Shown: positions 21,708 to 33,152, counted from the first letter of the stretch. The stretch: 64,000 nt of DNA from Phytophthora quininea (GCA_011947345.1 JAAVTG010000548.1:1-64000); one strand, 5' to 3'. The notes: generated by a model from the letters alone, not told the origin. Numbers and translations: made by a program.

Positions 21708-22590
21708 CACGGATTGACAGTAACTCCGATTTTCCGGATTACTACCGGTACTATCGCGGTTTCGCAAGCTGAGTTACTATAGTATGGATAGTGCAATCTG
21801 GCGACCCGATTGAAATACTATTTAATATTACTATTTAATATTACTATGTACTATAAAGTACTATCTAATCTTTCTCGGTGATCGACACTACCGACCACCG
21901 AAACGTAGCCATTTGACGCTCTCCATGCGAAGGATCTCAACCTTGTTATGCTTCAGCAGCAACTGCTTCTCGGCTCGTTCGTTGTCAATTCTCGATCGTA
22001 AAGGCCCCATCGTGATGCCTCCCGTCGAGAACACGCGTTCCTAGCAAGCATTGGACGCGCTGTGACCGAGCAAAATTGCGTGCTAGCGCAGCGATGGATG
22101 GGAACTTTGATCTTGCCAGTCTCGCGGAACCGCCGGCAGATGTCGATGTGCTGAAGTTCAGCCTGAAGGCGGTTGAATACGATTGACCCAGCAGTAGTTT
22201 TGTGAAGGAATTCTTGGTCATCGACTTCTTGGTGGTCTGGTGCATCGCCACCGCTACCCAATCGCTCAACCAAGGTGCAGGAGGCGTTATTGCAATGCGC
22301 CCACGAGCGCAAATCTTTCCACGGAAGACCGCGGTGAACGCTCTTCGAGCCTTGAACAGCGCGGATTGCACACCAAGACCCAGGCACCATTGTCGCTCGC
22401 AAAAACAAAAACGACTGGATCTCGATAGTACTTAGCAGTACAATCCAGTAACTCGAATGGCATCTCCAATTGTACTAGTTACTATAGTAACTTACAACCC
22501 AAAATCACAGATTGTACTATCTACTATAGTAATTGTACTATTACTATGTACTAGAATGTACTATCCTCACGAAGTTACTGTCAATCCCTG
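21708..22590 (-). mobile_element. Short hAT element with perfect 8-bp target duplication
   Basis: The ends are inverted repeats CA(C/G)GGATTGACAGTAACT (21708-21725 and, inverted, 22573-22590). They begin CAnGG as is usual for hAT ends. The flanks carry identical GATATCTG at 21700-21707 and 22591-22598, an 8-bp duplication as hAT transposases make. Inside, a minus-strand fragment of a hAT transposase C-terminus remains. Subterminal regions are rich in TACTATA-like repeats (21775-21870 and 22475-22560), possible transposase sites. At 883 bp it is an internally deleted, non-autonomous copy. It landed just beyond the stop codon of gene X. Confidence 0.88.
21920..22410 (-). pseudogene. hAT transposase C-terminal fragment
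   Basis: Reading the minus strand with frame changes gives KFPSIAALAR, then ERVFSTGG-like RVFSTGGITMGPLR, then NERAEKQLLLKHN near 21950-22110. This is the end of the hAT dimerisation domain, where (S/P)SERVFS-x-(A/G)G is characteristic. The upstream part, FNRLQAELQHIDICRR, may be helical linker. The RNase H-like catalytic core is absent, so the fragment cannot act as a transposase. Confidence 0.75.
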
Positions 22591-22598
22591 GATATCTG
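22591..22598. repeat. Right target-site duplication of hAT element
   Basis: GATATCTG, identical to 21700-21707. The stop codon of gene X starts three bases further on. Confidence 0.85.
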
Positions 22599-22600
22599 GA

Positions 22601-23285
22601 CTAGGTCCAGGACAGGTAGGCCAAGCGAATTGTAGCTTGGCATTGAACGTGGAACAAGCCGAGGTTCGAGTAGGAGAGGATCTGGACGATGGCTCCTGCT
22701 GGTGGCAGGTGTTCATCTCCTGAGTCAACATCCCACGCGGTGGCCGTGAACAACAAGGTGTCGACGTCACGGGTGTTCTCAGCGTACGTCTCGCGAAATG
22801 CCTGTGTGCAGCGGCAGCATCAAGTCGAGGAAGCTACAAAGCACTTAGGACCACAGCACGCACCTTCAGTAGTTGATCAAGCGGTTCCGGCGAATCAGCG
22901 TCGACAAAATGGAGGCGCACAAACTTCAATTGATTATGCTGGTGGTCGGAAATCCACAGCAATTTCATGCGGAGGATGACCTTCTCGCCATTTGAGTTCT
23001 TCTTCAGGAACGCCTGCAGATCTGCAACAGCATAATTGACAGCGTTACAATATGCAAAGGGGAATAGAAAACACTAATACATTGCCCACCTTCAACAGTC
23101 GATACAATGCGTGTTTGGCCGTTTCCTTCACCAGCCAGGATCTGACGCATACGTTGATAAGGTGTCAAACGCGATGGCGCTTCGTCCACGTTTGCCTTGC
23201 TCTTGGAGTTCTTGGAGTCAGGTTGGTCTTCTCCGCCAGTAACTTGCGCTTGCGCGCTTCTTCCTTGTCGTCCCTTGCCGGCCAT
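22601..23285 (-). CDS. Three-exon gene X, copy 1 (possible OB-fold protein)
   Basis: The exons are 23285-23090, 23021-22864 and 22801-22601. The introns are 68 bp (GTGGGC...TTGCAG) and 62 bp (GTGCGT...ACACAG). The spliced coding length is 555 nt, an open frame of 184 codons from ATG to TAG, which supports the model. The N-terminus is basic (MAGKGRQGRS), then TPYQRMRQIL. The core runs DLQAFL...LRMKLLWISDH...VRLHFVDADSPE, then VDTLLFTATAWDVDS and LPPAGAIVQIL. The alternating strands, the T-A-W-D turn and the closing 'GAIVQI' resemble an OB-fold nucleic-acid-binding domain, but no named family was recognised. Copy 2 at 38493-39317 has both introns at the same positions and phases (1 and 0). The start lies 841 bp from the oppositely directed DSBH-type gene. 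A single-strand DNA-binding role beside a Helitron Rep would make sense but is inference. Confidence 0.72.
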
Positions 23286-24126
23286 CTTGCAATTTGCGTT
23301 ATGCGTGGACGAAGTCGCGGGTATGCAAGCCACGACAATGCGCTCACATCTTACTTATTCTTATGCCCACGCACACATTTCGATATATTTTGCTTTTGGT
23401 TTGCAAGAACATGACGCACAGTGATGCGTCTCCAGTCATGTCACGTGATCCGTGTCCTTGATCTTTGCCGGGCAGACCAGTGGCGTCCTTAAGCTTTATC
23501 CCGAAGGCCTCATGAACTTCGATCTGTCCCTGGTTTCTATCTGAAAGGCCAAGACGCAGCCAAAGCGGAGATGTGCATCGAAGTAAAGATCGCAATATGC
23601 TTTATTTTATGCCGCTGTCGTATATTTCGATCAACCCCAACGTATCAGCTACCAGACCGCTGCCGTATCCAAAACGAACTTTGTTTCCATGCTGTCCCTA
23701 TTTTCTTCCCGCTAGGCCAGCTTTGTAGTACTCCAAGAAGATGAAAGACTCCACTTCGCTCGATATGTTCCTGCCGTTTTCACTGACACAGGATGCGCCC
23801 AATGGGTACATGAGCAAGGAGCACGTTAATGTTCAATCGGGATGTTGATGCGTTTTGTTCGATATGGTCCAGAGGCTTGACGAGAAGCGATGTGAGCAAA
23901 TACAACTGCTCTGGTCAAAACTAGTCGAATGCTGCTCGAAGTTTGCCGTCCTCAACTTCAACACGCGGAAAAACACCAGCCTTCACAACAATAGTTTGTA
24001 TTTTTAGTCAGATATTGCTGTGCGGTGACGTGTAGTCCTAACGGTGGATTCAGCGAGGCGCACATATCCCGCAGATATGCGCTCATTTTCAATTCTGCGC
24101 CATCCTACCGAAGTCCTGCAACAGTC
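23286..24126. promoter_or_regulatory. Shared 5' region of gene X and DSBH-type gene
   Basis: The 841-bp gap between divergent starts is matched in copy 2 by 875 bp. Coding-like pieces are present on the plus strand (about 23730-23850 and 23855-23985) and on the minus strand (23344-23595), none recognisable, so untranslated exons or remnants are possible. No specific promoter motif was identified. Confidence 0.35.
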
Positions 24127-24863
24127 ATGAACGCAATGAACACCCGTCAACATTTGACCGAGAAAGGGTACATCGTTCTCTACAAGGCTGTCACCGACGA
24201 GATGACTAACAAGTTCCTCGACTTTGCTTGCCACGAAGAGTTAAATTGGAGCAATGGCACTTGGAACGGAGAAGCCCTCGACACCTACCGACCACGTGCT
24301 CTGCTACCAGATTATGTTAGCCGCGCGCTGACAGCGGCCTTCCGCCGCCACTACAGAACGTTTTTCCGAGCTCGACGGCAACAGAATGGAGTTTACTCAA
24401 GACGCACGCGGGAGCTCCGGACCAACTGGTTCGCCGAGATTTCCCACCACCACTGCCTGACATGAATGCGGCGAACGTGCAAGGGGTACCAGGGGCTCTA
24501 CTGCTGGCCACCAAGGTCGACACCGTGATTTACGGATACGGGTGGAACAGGCTGGTTGCGCTTTGCTCGAACGTGGAAACCATTCGGTTGAACAAGGGCG
24601 ACATGCTTCTCTTTCGGGGTGACTTTATCTATTCACCCGCCGGGTATCTGACGAACAACCTGTTCGTCCACGGATTTCTGGACTCGCCATTCTACCCTCG
24701 CGATATTGGCATCAATGAGCCACTCCTCGTTGTTGTCATTGACGACCTGTTCTGTTTTGTCCACAACTGCGACTTTGTTGCCACCGGAACAATGTCGCTG
24801 CGCCGACACCTGAACCGCTTTCACTCTTTCTTCTTCGGGAGGCCACGAAGCCCAAGGGCATGA
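24127..24863 (+). pseudogene. DSBH-like + C2H2 zinc-finger protein, copy 1
   Basis: ATG at 24127 to TGA gives 737 nt, one base less than the intact copy at 40193-40930 (738 nt). A single frame change near 24378 separates the halves. The N-terminal half begins (E)KGYIVLYKAVTDEM. The second half has VIYGYGWNR, IRLNKGDMLLFRGDF and VHGFLDSP, the rhythm of a double-stranded beta-helix as in 2-oxoglutarate/Fe oxygenases. Where such enzymes carry HxD, this protein has VRRDF, so one metal ligand looks absent; the later VHG His is present. The C-terminus holds a C2H2 finger (FCFVHNC...RRHLNRFH). The single lesion could be a consensus error. Confidence 0.6.
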
Positions 24864-25735
24864 GACGGCAAGACGTTGGTGGCCGAAGATTGCTTTATGC
24901 AGCGCCATTTTACTTTTTTCTTCTTCGTCGTCTTTTCAGCTTCAATGTAGTCAAAACAATCCCATATCATTTTGCGTGCTTCGCCACAATGAAGAAAAAA
25001 ATAATCGCTCAAAAGTCTGGTTGCAAATATCGTCCACGACACTGCTGCTGAAGTTTTTATCGACGAGATCCTCAAGTTCATCAACAATAGACGCAGGTTG
25101 GTCATCGCTCCTGAGTCTGTGAGCAAATTCAGCGCATTTTCCCAAGTGGAAACGACCGTTTCTCCATTCGTGATAGCTTGATTGGCGATATCTTCGATAG
25201 CTTAGACCACAGTATTAGCGAAATCGGTTCCTTGTGAACTGGAGGGTTATAACTACACACGCACAGCTCTTAGTGATAGATAGCACGACACCGACCTGAC
25301 AGGCCGCAGAGAGCAGCTTCTCGACGACTCTCTGCAAATAGTAGACGAGGGACCGGACAGCGGAGAAGATCAGCACCGCGCATGCGAAGGCCCACTGCAA
25401 ATACTTGAATGCTGCCAGAACTTCCCCTGCGACTCCGCCAGTGAGAATATTAGGCGTCACATACGCCACGGAACCGACAGCAAAATGAACTTAGAGGATG
25501 CAGGGCGATCGTCGTTCTACGGGATGTAATCAAGCTTGCACAAAACGAGACATAACCGTGAGCACTGAGCGGTCCCGTTGACGCCATCCCCTGTCGTGTA
25601 ATCGTTGTTGCTCGCTATCGAGTGCATGGAACTTGCAGGTTCGGTGAAAACATGTTTACAGTCAAAGGTTGACGTCCACGGAGCGTACGGACGGTGATTG
25701 AGCATGAACGACGTGATAATGTACAAACCGCTGGA
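24864..25735. other. Between DSBH-type gene and Helitron 3' end
   Basis: No certain gene. A minus-strand frame at 24951-25145 encodes 64 residues with an acidic helix (IVDELEDLVDKNF) and may be a decayed exon. The equivalent interval in copy 2 is 582 bp. Confidence 0.3.
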
Positions 25736-28400
25736 TCATTTACAGCAGTAGTATTTTGTGTTTCCACCACTGGTAATCGACATCACAGCATTAAGTGCCT
25801 GAAGTGTGGCAGTGCTCAGTTGTTGTAGGCGGTCCTCCTCATCAAGAGCCTCCTTGGAGGGCCTGGCCCATCTTGTGATCTCGTCGGTCAGTGGGCATAG
25901 TGTCCGAAAGGCTAGTCTTGATGTTACTCTAGAGACCAGCAAGTACAGCAGCTCACGCTTGTTTGACATTCGATTCTCAGATCGCCACTCGGTAACAACC
26001 ATTTTGTCAAGGGTTTCTCCTTGCACTTTATATACAGTTGATGATACTGCGCACACCATGGGGAATTGCTCGACACGAACGGACAAAGTGCGTGGATTTC
26101 CTTCTGAACTCGGCGCTAGTGAGATGTGGCTTTCGCCATACGGTCGGGCGTCGGGGAAGAGAGGAAATAAGTCGGAATCCAAACAACCTTGCATGGCAGT
26201 CGCCATCGAACCTCGTCGGATGCGTACAATCAACGCTAAGGGCGCGACACTCGGGATTTTTACAATGACGTCTTCAACACTGTCGCGCACGTAGCAAAAT
26301 TCAGTATCCTCCCTGTAGATGATCTGCTCCAGTGTGCCCAGCGTCCCGTTCGCAACCATTTTTGCGGCACGAATGTTCTGAGTAATTTGCACCGGCATCC
26401 CGACTATCAAATCGAGATAAGGCGCCATTCTGCCGAACTTGGTGTCCGGGAAACCCATTACATTTCGGATTTCCGATGAACCAAGTTTATCTAGTTTACC
26501 ACCAAAATTAGCAACAATCCGTACAGGACACTCCCTTTCGTCAACAGCCTGGCCGCCGTTGCAACGAATAAATTGTTTATCGCCAGCCGCGTCGTATTAT
26601 CTGGGGTTATAAAACAAGGCACCGGATCGCCAGGCTTCCATGTTTCAGAGACGTTGGGGTTACTAGAAACTCTCGAATTGATCAGGTCGACAAATTCGGG
26701 GAGCCACACACCTTGCGAGCGAGTTGACACCCGCGACCCCATTCTGGATCCGCCCTAAATCGAACACACTCGTCCAGCACAATCACACGGTCGAAGAGCC
26801 TCCACAACTTATACCCGGCGAAGTCTTCCGCCGCTGAGTTCTGGCTCTCGGAAGGATTCTTGTAGAGTGGGGCCCCTCCCACCGGTGGTAGCTGAAGAAA
26901 ATCTCCCACAAGAACTACATGAACTCCACCAAACGGTAGGTGTGAGATTTTCTTAGCTATTCTCAGGTATTTGTCGAGCTTCGCTAGCTCATGATTCTTC
27001 ATCATTGAGACTTCGTCGATGACCAGGATGACCAGGTAAATTGCCGCTTTTCGGCGCTTCTTTTCAGCTGGAGCAGCAAACTCGCCAATGTCCTCCCTCC
27101 TATTATCGTTGCAGCCTTTCCGGTAAGTGCTGCTTTGGTAAGACAATCAGGGCGGTTCCAGCTTTCACACAACTTTTGGACGGCATCGAGCACTCGGCTT
27201 TTGCCCGTACCACCCTCACCCCCCAAAAAAAAAAAGCAGCTGGTCCTGCCCAAGATTGTCGTCAAGGTCGCCATCTGTGTAGCTCATATCCTCCACCTTT
27301 CGCCACCTAGTAAGCAAACCAATTCCGATGAGTCTAAATGCGTTGTGCTGCCTCTCGTTGAGCGTGAAATGCTGCGATACTGCTGTGATGGTGGCAAAAT
27401 TTCCGTCTGCGCTGCCAAGGGGAACAGATGAAGTGTGTAGCGAGTTCCGCCACGACGTTCGTTCATCCAGCAGCGCATCATTCAACAGTTCAATCACCTC
27501 GGCGTCCCTAGTGGCGATTTGAGGCTGGACACTCTGGTGGAGTTGGCAGTCGGTTGCTGTATCCTGGACCCAGGCTCGCATGTTAGGAACGCTAGGAAAC
27601 TCGGCCGGTGCGATTGCCTGCCTGCGAGAAACCGCGCTGAACGCGTTGCCTTCCAGCATCCGATGGGCATTGAATATTCGAAGAATTTCGGTCACACGCG
27701 AATCCGGTTTTGCGGAAGTTGGGATTGTGGCTGGGTCGAGGCTTGTGCTATCGGGTAGAGCGCTAGGGTCGAACTTCTGTAATTCCCAAGGATCAGCAGA
27801 CTTATCTTTTTAGGGGGTCATTGTCTTCTTCTTCTCCATCCATGGCATCACAACCGTTGAAAAGTAAACCACCATCATCACTTGTGCTATCCGCGTCGCT
27901 GTCGGATAGCGCGCTTGGTGAAGAAGCTCTATCACTGTCGCTGCGCACATGTTCTGCATTAGCTATCGCTCTATCCGCTCCACAGTAATAGTCGTCGATG
28001 TGACTCATTATCTTCGCCACGAAGTCGCTGCGAGTGCATTCCGACTGTTCGTACGCATCGAGCCATAGGTGTTCGGAATCTGTCGCCGAACCTATTAGAT
28101 CAGCCAGGCTACGGAAGGGCTTGAACAGCACCAGCGACAGCACAGCACGCTTGTATCGAACGCTTTCTAGAGAGTGACTCGCAACATACGGACGGCGGAA
28201 TCCCTGAATGACAGGAACAACTTCACGGTAACGCCTGCCGAGGCTGTGCGTGCGATGCAGTGGGTGCCCTGTGTGAAATGCTAATCTCTCCTTCCGCGTC
28301 GACTTGCCCTTCTTCCTGAAGTAGCTCATCGCGAATTCGTAGATGCTGACAGCCGCAAGCTGGTTGGGGCGGAAGACGTAATCGTCCAAAAAGGAGACGG
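25736..28400 (-). pseudogene. Helitron Pif1-like helicase, module copy 1
   Basis: A linker beginning LDDYVFRPNQL (28389 leftward) precedes FTLNERQHNAFRLI near 27340. Walker A is at 27197-27223 (GGEGGTGKS), Walker B near 27020 (LVILVIDEVSMM), and GDFLQLPPVGG near 26890. C-terminal motifs SSTVYKVQGETLDKMVV and LLVSRVTSR lie near 25940-26040. The catalytic residues are all present. Frame changes occur near 27700, near 27230 (an 11-base A run next to Walker A, on the plus strand), near 27040 and near 26480-26690. This part would unwind DNA 5' to 3' during transposition. Confidence 0.85.
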
Positions 28401-28409
28401 CCTGGAAGC

Positions 28410-30770
28410 GTGGTGTTTCAGAGTCGCCGCTTTCATCGACAAGATAGCATGAATGCTCCTCCTCCGAGCAGAGTTGCCGCAGGATGTCGTGAAGGGGAAT
28501 GTATGAGCACCTCGAATTTCATAGCAACACGAGCCGCGGTACAAATACAGAGCCGCCAGCGGCCCAGCCACCTCCTATCGGTTAGTCATGGCGTAGACCA
28601 TTGATGCCACACGTTTCCTCACCTTGGCACTTTCGTCGTGGGCTTCTCGCTCCCGCCGTCGCTGGAACGAGGCCAGGGCTATCACTACTACCGAGTCCAG
28701 ACGTTTCTGCTGCTTCGTCACGTACTTTGTGCAGTAGTGTATCCGATCTGCAATATCCCTTCCGCCAAACGGAACCTGTATATCGTGGTTGCACTTGAAC
28801 GTGGCCATCATCTCGTAGTTAAACCCATTAACAAACTCGTGCGCCAGCTTTCGCTCAAGCGTAACACCAGCTAAATCAAACGACGTCTCCGGCGTACGGA
28901 TGCGAGGGAATAGATATCTGCAATAGGAGTCATTCACCGCAGATTTTGACGTTTTGAAGCAGCTACTCGTGTGGGTCCACCAGTACTGGTTTAGCAAAAC
29001 CACCAATGCGGAAACCATATAATCCATGCCTTCGCGCCCCATCCGACGGTCAGCCGGCATTGGCAGCAACGCTTCCATGAGGCGCGTCAGACCGTCGTTT
29101 TGGTAAGGATCGTCGTCACTGGAGCAGGTTACCATCTGATACGCGTTCGCGTTCTCTAAGACCTCTCTCTCTATTGCGGCCGAGAAGCACTGCTGCTCAT
29201 TGGACCACTCCTCAGCTCCTGCTGAACGCTTTCACGCTCATAGGCAATGGCAGCAGCCTGGCCCTTTGTATCACGACAGATTGATTCCTGGCGCGCTTCG
29301 TCGTCCATCTCCGCCGGAGTGAGCTCGTTTCGCCATGGCGGCCAGTGAGCGGGTCGGTTCTGGAGTAGAACGCTTCGCAATATGTGCTGCGAGCTAAACT
29401 TTGTGTTACAAGCGCTGCACTGCAGCAGAGCGGGCTCTTTCACTGAGCGGTGTGCCTTGGAATGATACAGCCCGCGCCGTGGGTTCTGGCGAGCGCGCGC
29501 GGGTATGTCCAGCCCAACAAGATGGGCGTACGGGGCGTCGCAGTGTGAGCACGAGAGTCGTTCAACAGAAAGCGGCAGGCGGTTAGAAACGATGCTCAGC
29601 ACGTAGGACTCTACGGTTTCCTTGAATTGCTCTCCGCCAGGTCCGCGCAGTAGGGATTCCAACTCGACTGTGCTCGACGGAGCGCCGCCTAGCCAAATCA
29701 ACATGTGTATGTGCAACGTTCCCCTTCCCTGTGTCTCGGCCATGCCAAAGTACGCCCTTACATTCCCGATCAAACCCGAGAAGGAGTTTCTCTGCTTTGT
29801 TGTCGGGTCGATCCCGAGCACATGCCTTATGAACACGTCCACACTTCGTATGAATAGACGCGCCGACGCACAGTCATTCCCGAGACTGGCCTCGCGTAGT
29901 TGGGCCTTCGATGGCATACTGGCGTCCAAGATGTCGAAGAGCGAAGCAATGGATGTGATTCCGGCGTAGTGGGCCATGACGAGAGAATTGTCGGTATTGG
30001 GCGTGAGGGTGATAAAAAGAGATGGCTGTCCGAACCGTGTTTGGTAGGCGAATGCTTTTGTCTACACTTGGCACGCTCTGCGTTGCTACCCCAAACGGCG
30101 GCAGACGCGATCTCCACCGTTTTCAAGAATTTGTGCGCCACAGAGTCTTGTTCCGTGCGACCTGACCGCCTTCCCCAGTTCGGCTGGCCCTATGGACTCA
30201 AACCCGCTGAAAACGCCAGGGAACCGCAGGCAACGTATGGAAGTTTGTGTGTACATGTTTTTCATCGATATGCGGTCGAACGAAACCAGCGTAAAGAGCT
30301 CGTCTTCAGCGAATCGCCGCGTCGACAGCGTCGTGTAATGTTTCACGCACTCTTGAAGCGAGACCATAGCTTGCCGCGGCTCTCCTGGGTGGTCGCGCCC
30401 AAACGGAAACAGGTGGGGAACATTCTCGCCAACATGTCGCCAGAGGCATCTCCAGATATTTTGTTCAAGCGCTTGACCAGAAATTCTCGGGTGTCGTTTT
30501 GGCGTGACGCTAGCGAGTGCTCGCGCGAAAGCAGCTCCTTTGCAGCATCCGATAACCCGATCCGGCGCTCCACAACGCTTACCTCATCACAAGAATTCTC
30601 CACCTGCCAAACGTCCGAATGGCCCCGGTTGTCTTCGAGATCTTCGCGCAAGCTGTCGTCGATGGCTCGGTCTTCATCTTGTATGCGCTCAAAATAAGAT
30701 GTCCAAACAGCTCTGTATCGATCCCGTCGACCCAGACACCATCGTTCCGAACAACGTCGCTGTAGAGACA
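28410..30770 (-). pseudogene. Helitron Rep region, module copy 1
   Basis: The HUH motif (ETQGRGTLHIHMLIW) has His codons at 29711-29713 and 29705-29707. A downstream Cys-rich block (CSHCDAPY, LQCSACNTKFSSQH) follows near 29390-29560. The tyrosine motif, FKCNHDIQV...YCTKYVTKQQ, is near 28700-28795. Upstream, KTVEIASAAVWGSNAERAKCR (about 30060-30125) and FAEDELFTLVSFDR (about 30270-30320) match copy 2. Breaks lie near 30345, 30060, 29990, 29170 and 28570. Rep makes the single-strand cut and transfer in rolling-circle transposition. Confidence 0.85.
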
Positions 30771-32119
30771 ATTGTTGCGCTTGTAAAAGTTGAATACGTC
30801 TTGCAGCTTCCGCGTTCGAATCTGGTGCATTTTCTTAACCTTCTCAACCTGTTCGTCTGAGAAATCGCCGACCATCGCAACTCGGAATGCATCGGTACTT
30901 GAAATCGACCTAGGTAACAGCAACACGGGAGGTGAGGGTGTGCAATCAAACGCTATACAATGCGACCGAATACAGCGATGCCGCCCGCCTCTCATCACAC
31001 GAGTCATTGCGGCGACCGTGACCAGCTGCGTCATCATTCTCTCCGGCAACGTCAGGGACTGCAGGTCATCCGGCAAGCCCCCAACGAAAAACCCGTTCGC
31101 AATAGCAAACTTCGGGATGCGCCCGCGCTCTATTTCTTTCAAGCAGGTTTTGCACACAGTAAACCAGGCCGTCAAGTGCCCTCCTCCACCGGTGTAACAG
31201 CGGAAGCTTTTCGGCGCAACCATAACATCGCGCAGGAAGGTCACACATGCTGGGGCTCTGTACCAATCCAGAAGAGCGCGAGGTAGGGCCCTGTCCAATT
31301 CTCCCAGACTACGCCTTATCTTGTTCATGAACATCCAGTCGGAGGCTTCTTTCCGTTCCGCCTCGCATCGAAGCACCAGTGCGTCGCACGCGACGCAGAC
31401 ACACTCATCAAGACACTCTGGCCCCAGCGCCTTTTGTAGTCTTTCGAGAGCCTTCGCGCGGTCGGAGTCGCTGACAGGCTGCAGGCTGAAGGTCGTAATT
31501 CCCGCGTTAGGTTGCGTTTGCAGGCGCTCCCGATAGCAGCGTTGGCGAGTCCGTGCGTTTTCGGGTGTTGGATCGGATTGCCGGTGTCTCTAATGCGAGC
31601 TGCACGGGCAAGTCTTCGGGCCGCGCGCGTACGCCGACACCTCACCATTTTCATGGCCAAAGCAGCAGTTGCACGAATGTCAATGTCATCGCTCACTTGT
31701 TTGCCACCGTGGGAAGAGTTGTCGATAATAGCAGCCTCAGCGCCGGTAGATTGTGCACCACGTGATCCGATGACATTCTCTCTTTTATAAGCAGCGTCGA
31801 GGCGACGAAGAAGACCTTCACTATCGGACTGGTCATCTACGTCAGGGTTCGCTCGGGCGGATGCTGCTTTATGGCGCATGGTGCATTGCACGGCCGCCAT
31901 CGCTGAGGCTGCGATAGCACGCACGTCCAACTCGTCGCCAGGATCGAACCTCCTCGAAGAACCACTCTCTGGGAACGATTTGCCATGAAGCGCTCTCTCC
32001 AGCTCGTAGGCAGTATCAAGATGCCGCAACAAGTCCTCGCTACCCGAGGCGCCGTTAGCACTATCATCTGTGGCCTCGTTGTGAGCTTGTTCAACAGCGC
32101 CACGGTGGCTACGTGCCAT
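30579..32119 (-). pseudogene. Helitron N-terminal and DUF6570-like region, module copy 1
   Basis: From the ATG at 32119 the first 230 codons contain a duplicated unit: (E)DLLRHLDTAYELE with DELDVRAIAASAMAAVQC, then EGLLRRLDAAYKRE with DDIDIRATAALAMKMVRC. After a frame change near 31350-31380 the DUF6570-like block appears: TVCKTCLKEIERGRIPKFAIANGFF near 30950-31020, and RGGRHRCIRSHC with its Cys/His cluster. It ends near 30579-30770 after another frame change. Confidence 0.75.
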
Positions 32120-32217
32120 CGTTGACGAGGCGGCAGTACGGCGACCTTGGCCACGCCCACTCGATATGTTTTTCGGGCGCTTTGCGTTCCCATGGCCAGC
32201 AGTCTCCCCACCCGTGT

Positions 32218-32480
32218 TCACTTCTTACGCCCGCGCCCGCCTTGGCAACGGTCACTTGCCTCGTCGTCACAAGGAGATCCAGATCCACAGGAAACGCTGG
32301 CCCCGTGAGAGACTCCAGCTCCACAAGCAGCTCCAGCGCCGCGAGAAACGCCAGCTCCATAAGAAACACCAGCCGCTGCACAAGAAACTCCATTTCCACG
32401 AGAAACATCGCCTCTCCCGACCATTCCTGTCCGCGGGTGTCGTCAAATCCACAAATGAGGCAGCGGTCTATGGAAACTCA
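32218..32480. repeat. Short-unit tandem repeat upstream of Helitron start
   Basis: Imperfect units built from CAGCTCCAC/AAGAAAC blocks of about 18-24 bp run through this stretch. One minus-strand frame (32218-32424) reads as a Gly/Ala/Val-rich repeat (GAGVSRGAG type). It is separated from the Helitron start by a stop, so it is probably a minisatellite, though a repetitive upstream exon is possible. Confidence 0.55.
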
Positions 32481-33152
32481 GTTGCGCTTGATGGCCCAGT
32501 GTCCCTAGAACAGGGGCATGGGGACACTTCAACATGGTACAGTGTACCGTGCGGGGAAGCGCGTTGGCACCTGCCTCGCAGTGGTGGCGGCCGCGGTGGT
32601 GGTGGCGGAAGCAGTGACGGCGCAGCAGTAGCAGCAGCAGGCGTAGAAGCCATTTGGAAGCACCATCGTTTTCGTAGCACTTTATGTTAAAAATTAAAAA
32701 AAAGTTTGCAATGTATAGCTGTATGGACGTACCGCATCAGCGTATGGTGGCTAGCGCACATGCATGAGCAGGCGGATCGATCGGTCGCAGGGTCGAGCAG
32801 GGGCACGAGCAGCAGGGGTGCGAGCGGGAGCGGGAAGGCACTCCGGTGACGCCTCTGATTATTGTCGAATCAGCACATGTTTTTTTCTTAAATATTCGCC
32901 CTGTGACGCGTGTAGAATGACACCATCGTTTGAGGCCGCTTAGTAAAAAGATACCGACGGAAATTCGGTATTTTGGCCCTGTGCTGTATCCATGCTCTTG
33001 CCAAGGACAACCGTGTCGCGCTTGTATAGTATAGTTTGTTCAAGTGTCGTACACCGAAAAACTGTGATTCCTCATGGAATACCGATCAATACCGATAAAA
33101 ATCGCTGGCGTCACGAAAAATGCCCGTAACGACAGTTCTAAAGAATTGGCTA
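32481..33152. other. Non-coding, right edge of module copy 1
   Basis: A poly-A run occurs near 32690, and an inverted repeat ATACCGA...TCGGTAT lies at 32949-32971. ATACCGATnAATACCGATAAA occurs near 33083. No gene is recognised. The true 5' end of the copy 1 element is expected here or just to the left. Confidence 0.4.

Larger units (their letters stand above)
25736..32119 (-). mobile_element. Helitron coding region, module copy 1
   Basis: DUF6570-like, Rep (HUH) and Pif1-like helicase regions run leftward on the minus strand over about 6.4 kb. The gene is interrupted by roughly eight frame changes. It is a relative of the copy at 41513-47417: in the helicase linker region about 60% of residues agree by eye. 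The likely start is the ATG at 32119 (MARSHRGAVEQ). Confidence 0.9.
18153..33150 (-). mobile_element. Module copy 1: candidate large Helitron-like element with cargo
   Basis: The interval runs from the hairpin/CTAG at 18153 to just before the next similar hairpin at 33153. It contains, on the minus strand from right to left, a Helitron gene, gene X, a SANT-like gene and a histone H4 pseudogene, with a DSBH-type gene on the plus strand between the Helitron and gene X. The same set in the same orientation fills 33153-48072. The right boundary is not defined by any 5'-TC end that I can prove. The composite element is an inference from repeated gene order. Confidence 0.45.

Noticed and set aside
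18153..33150. An integrated virus instead of a Helitron module
   Set aside because: No capsid, packaging ATPase or DNA polymerase was seen; the only replication proteins are a Helitron Rep and a Pif1-like helicase, and cargo genes contain short spliceosomal introns.
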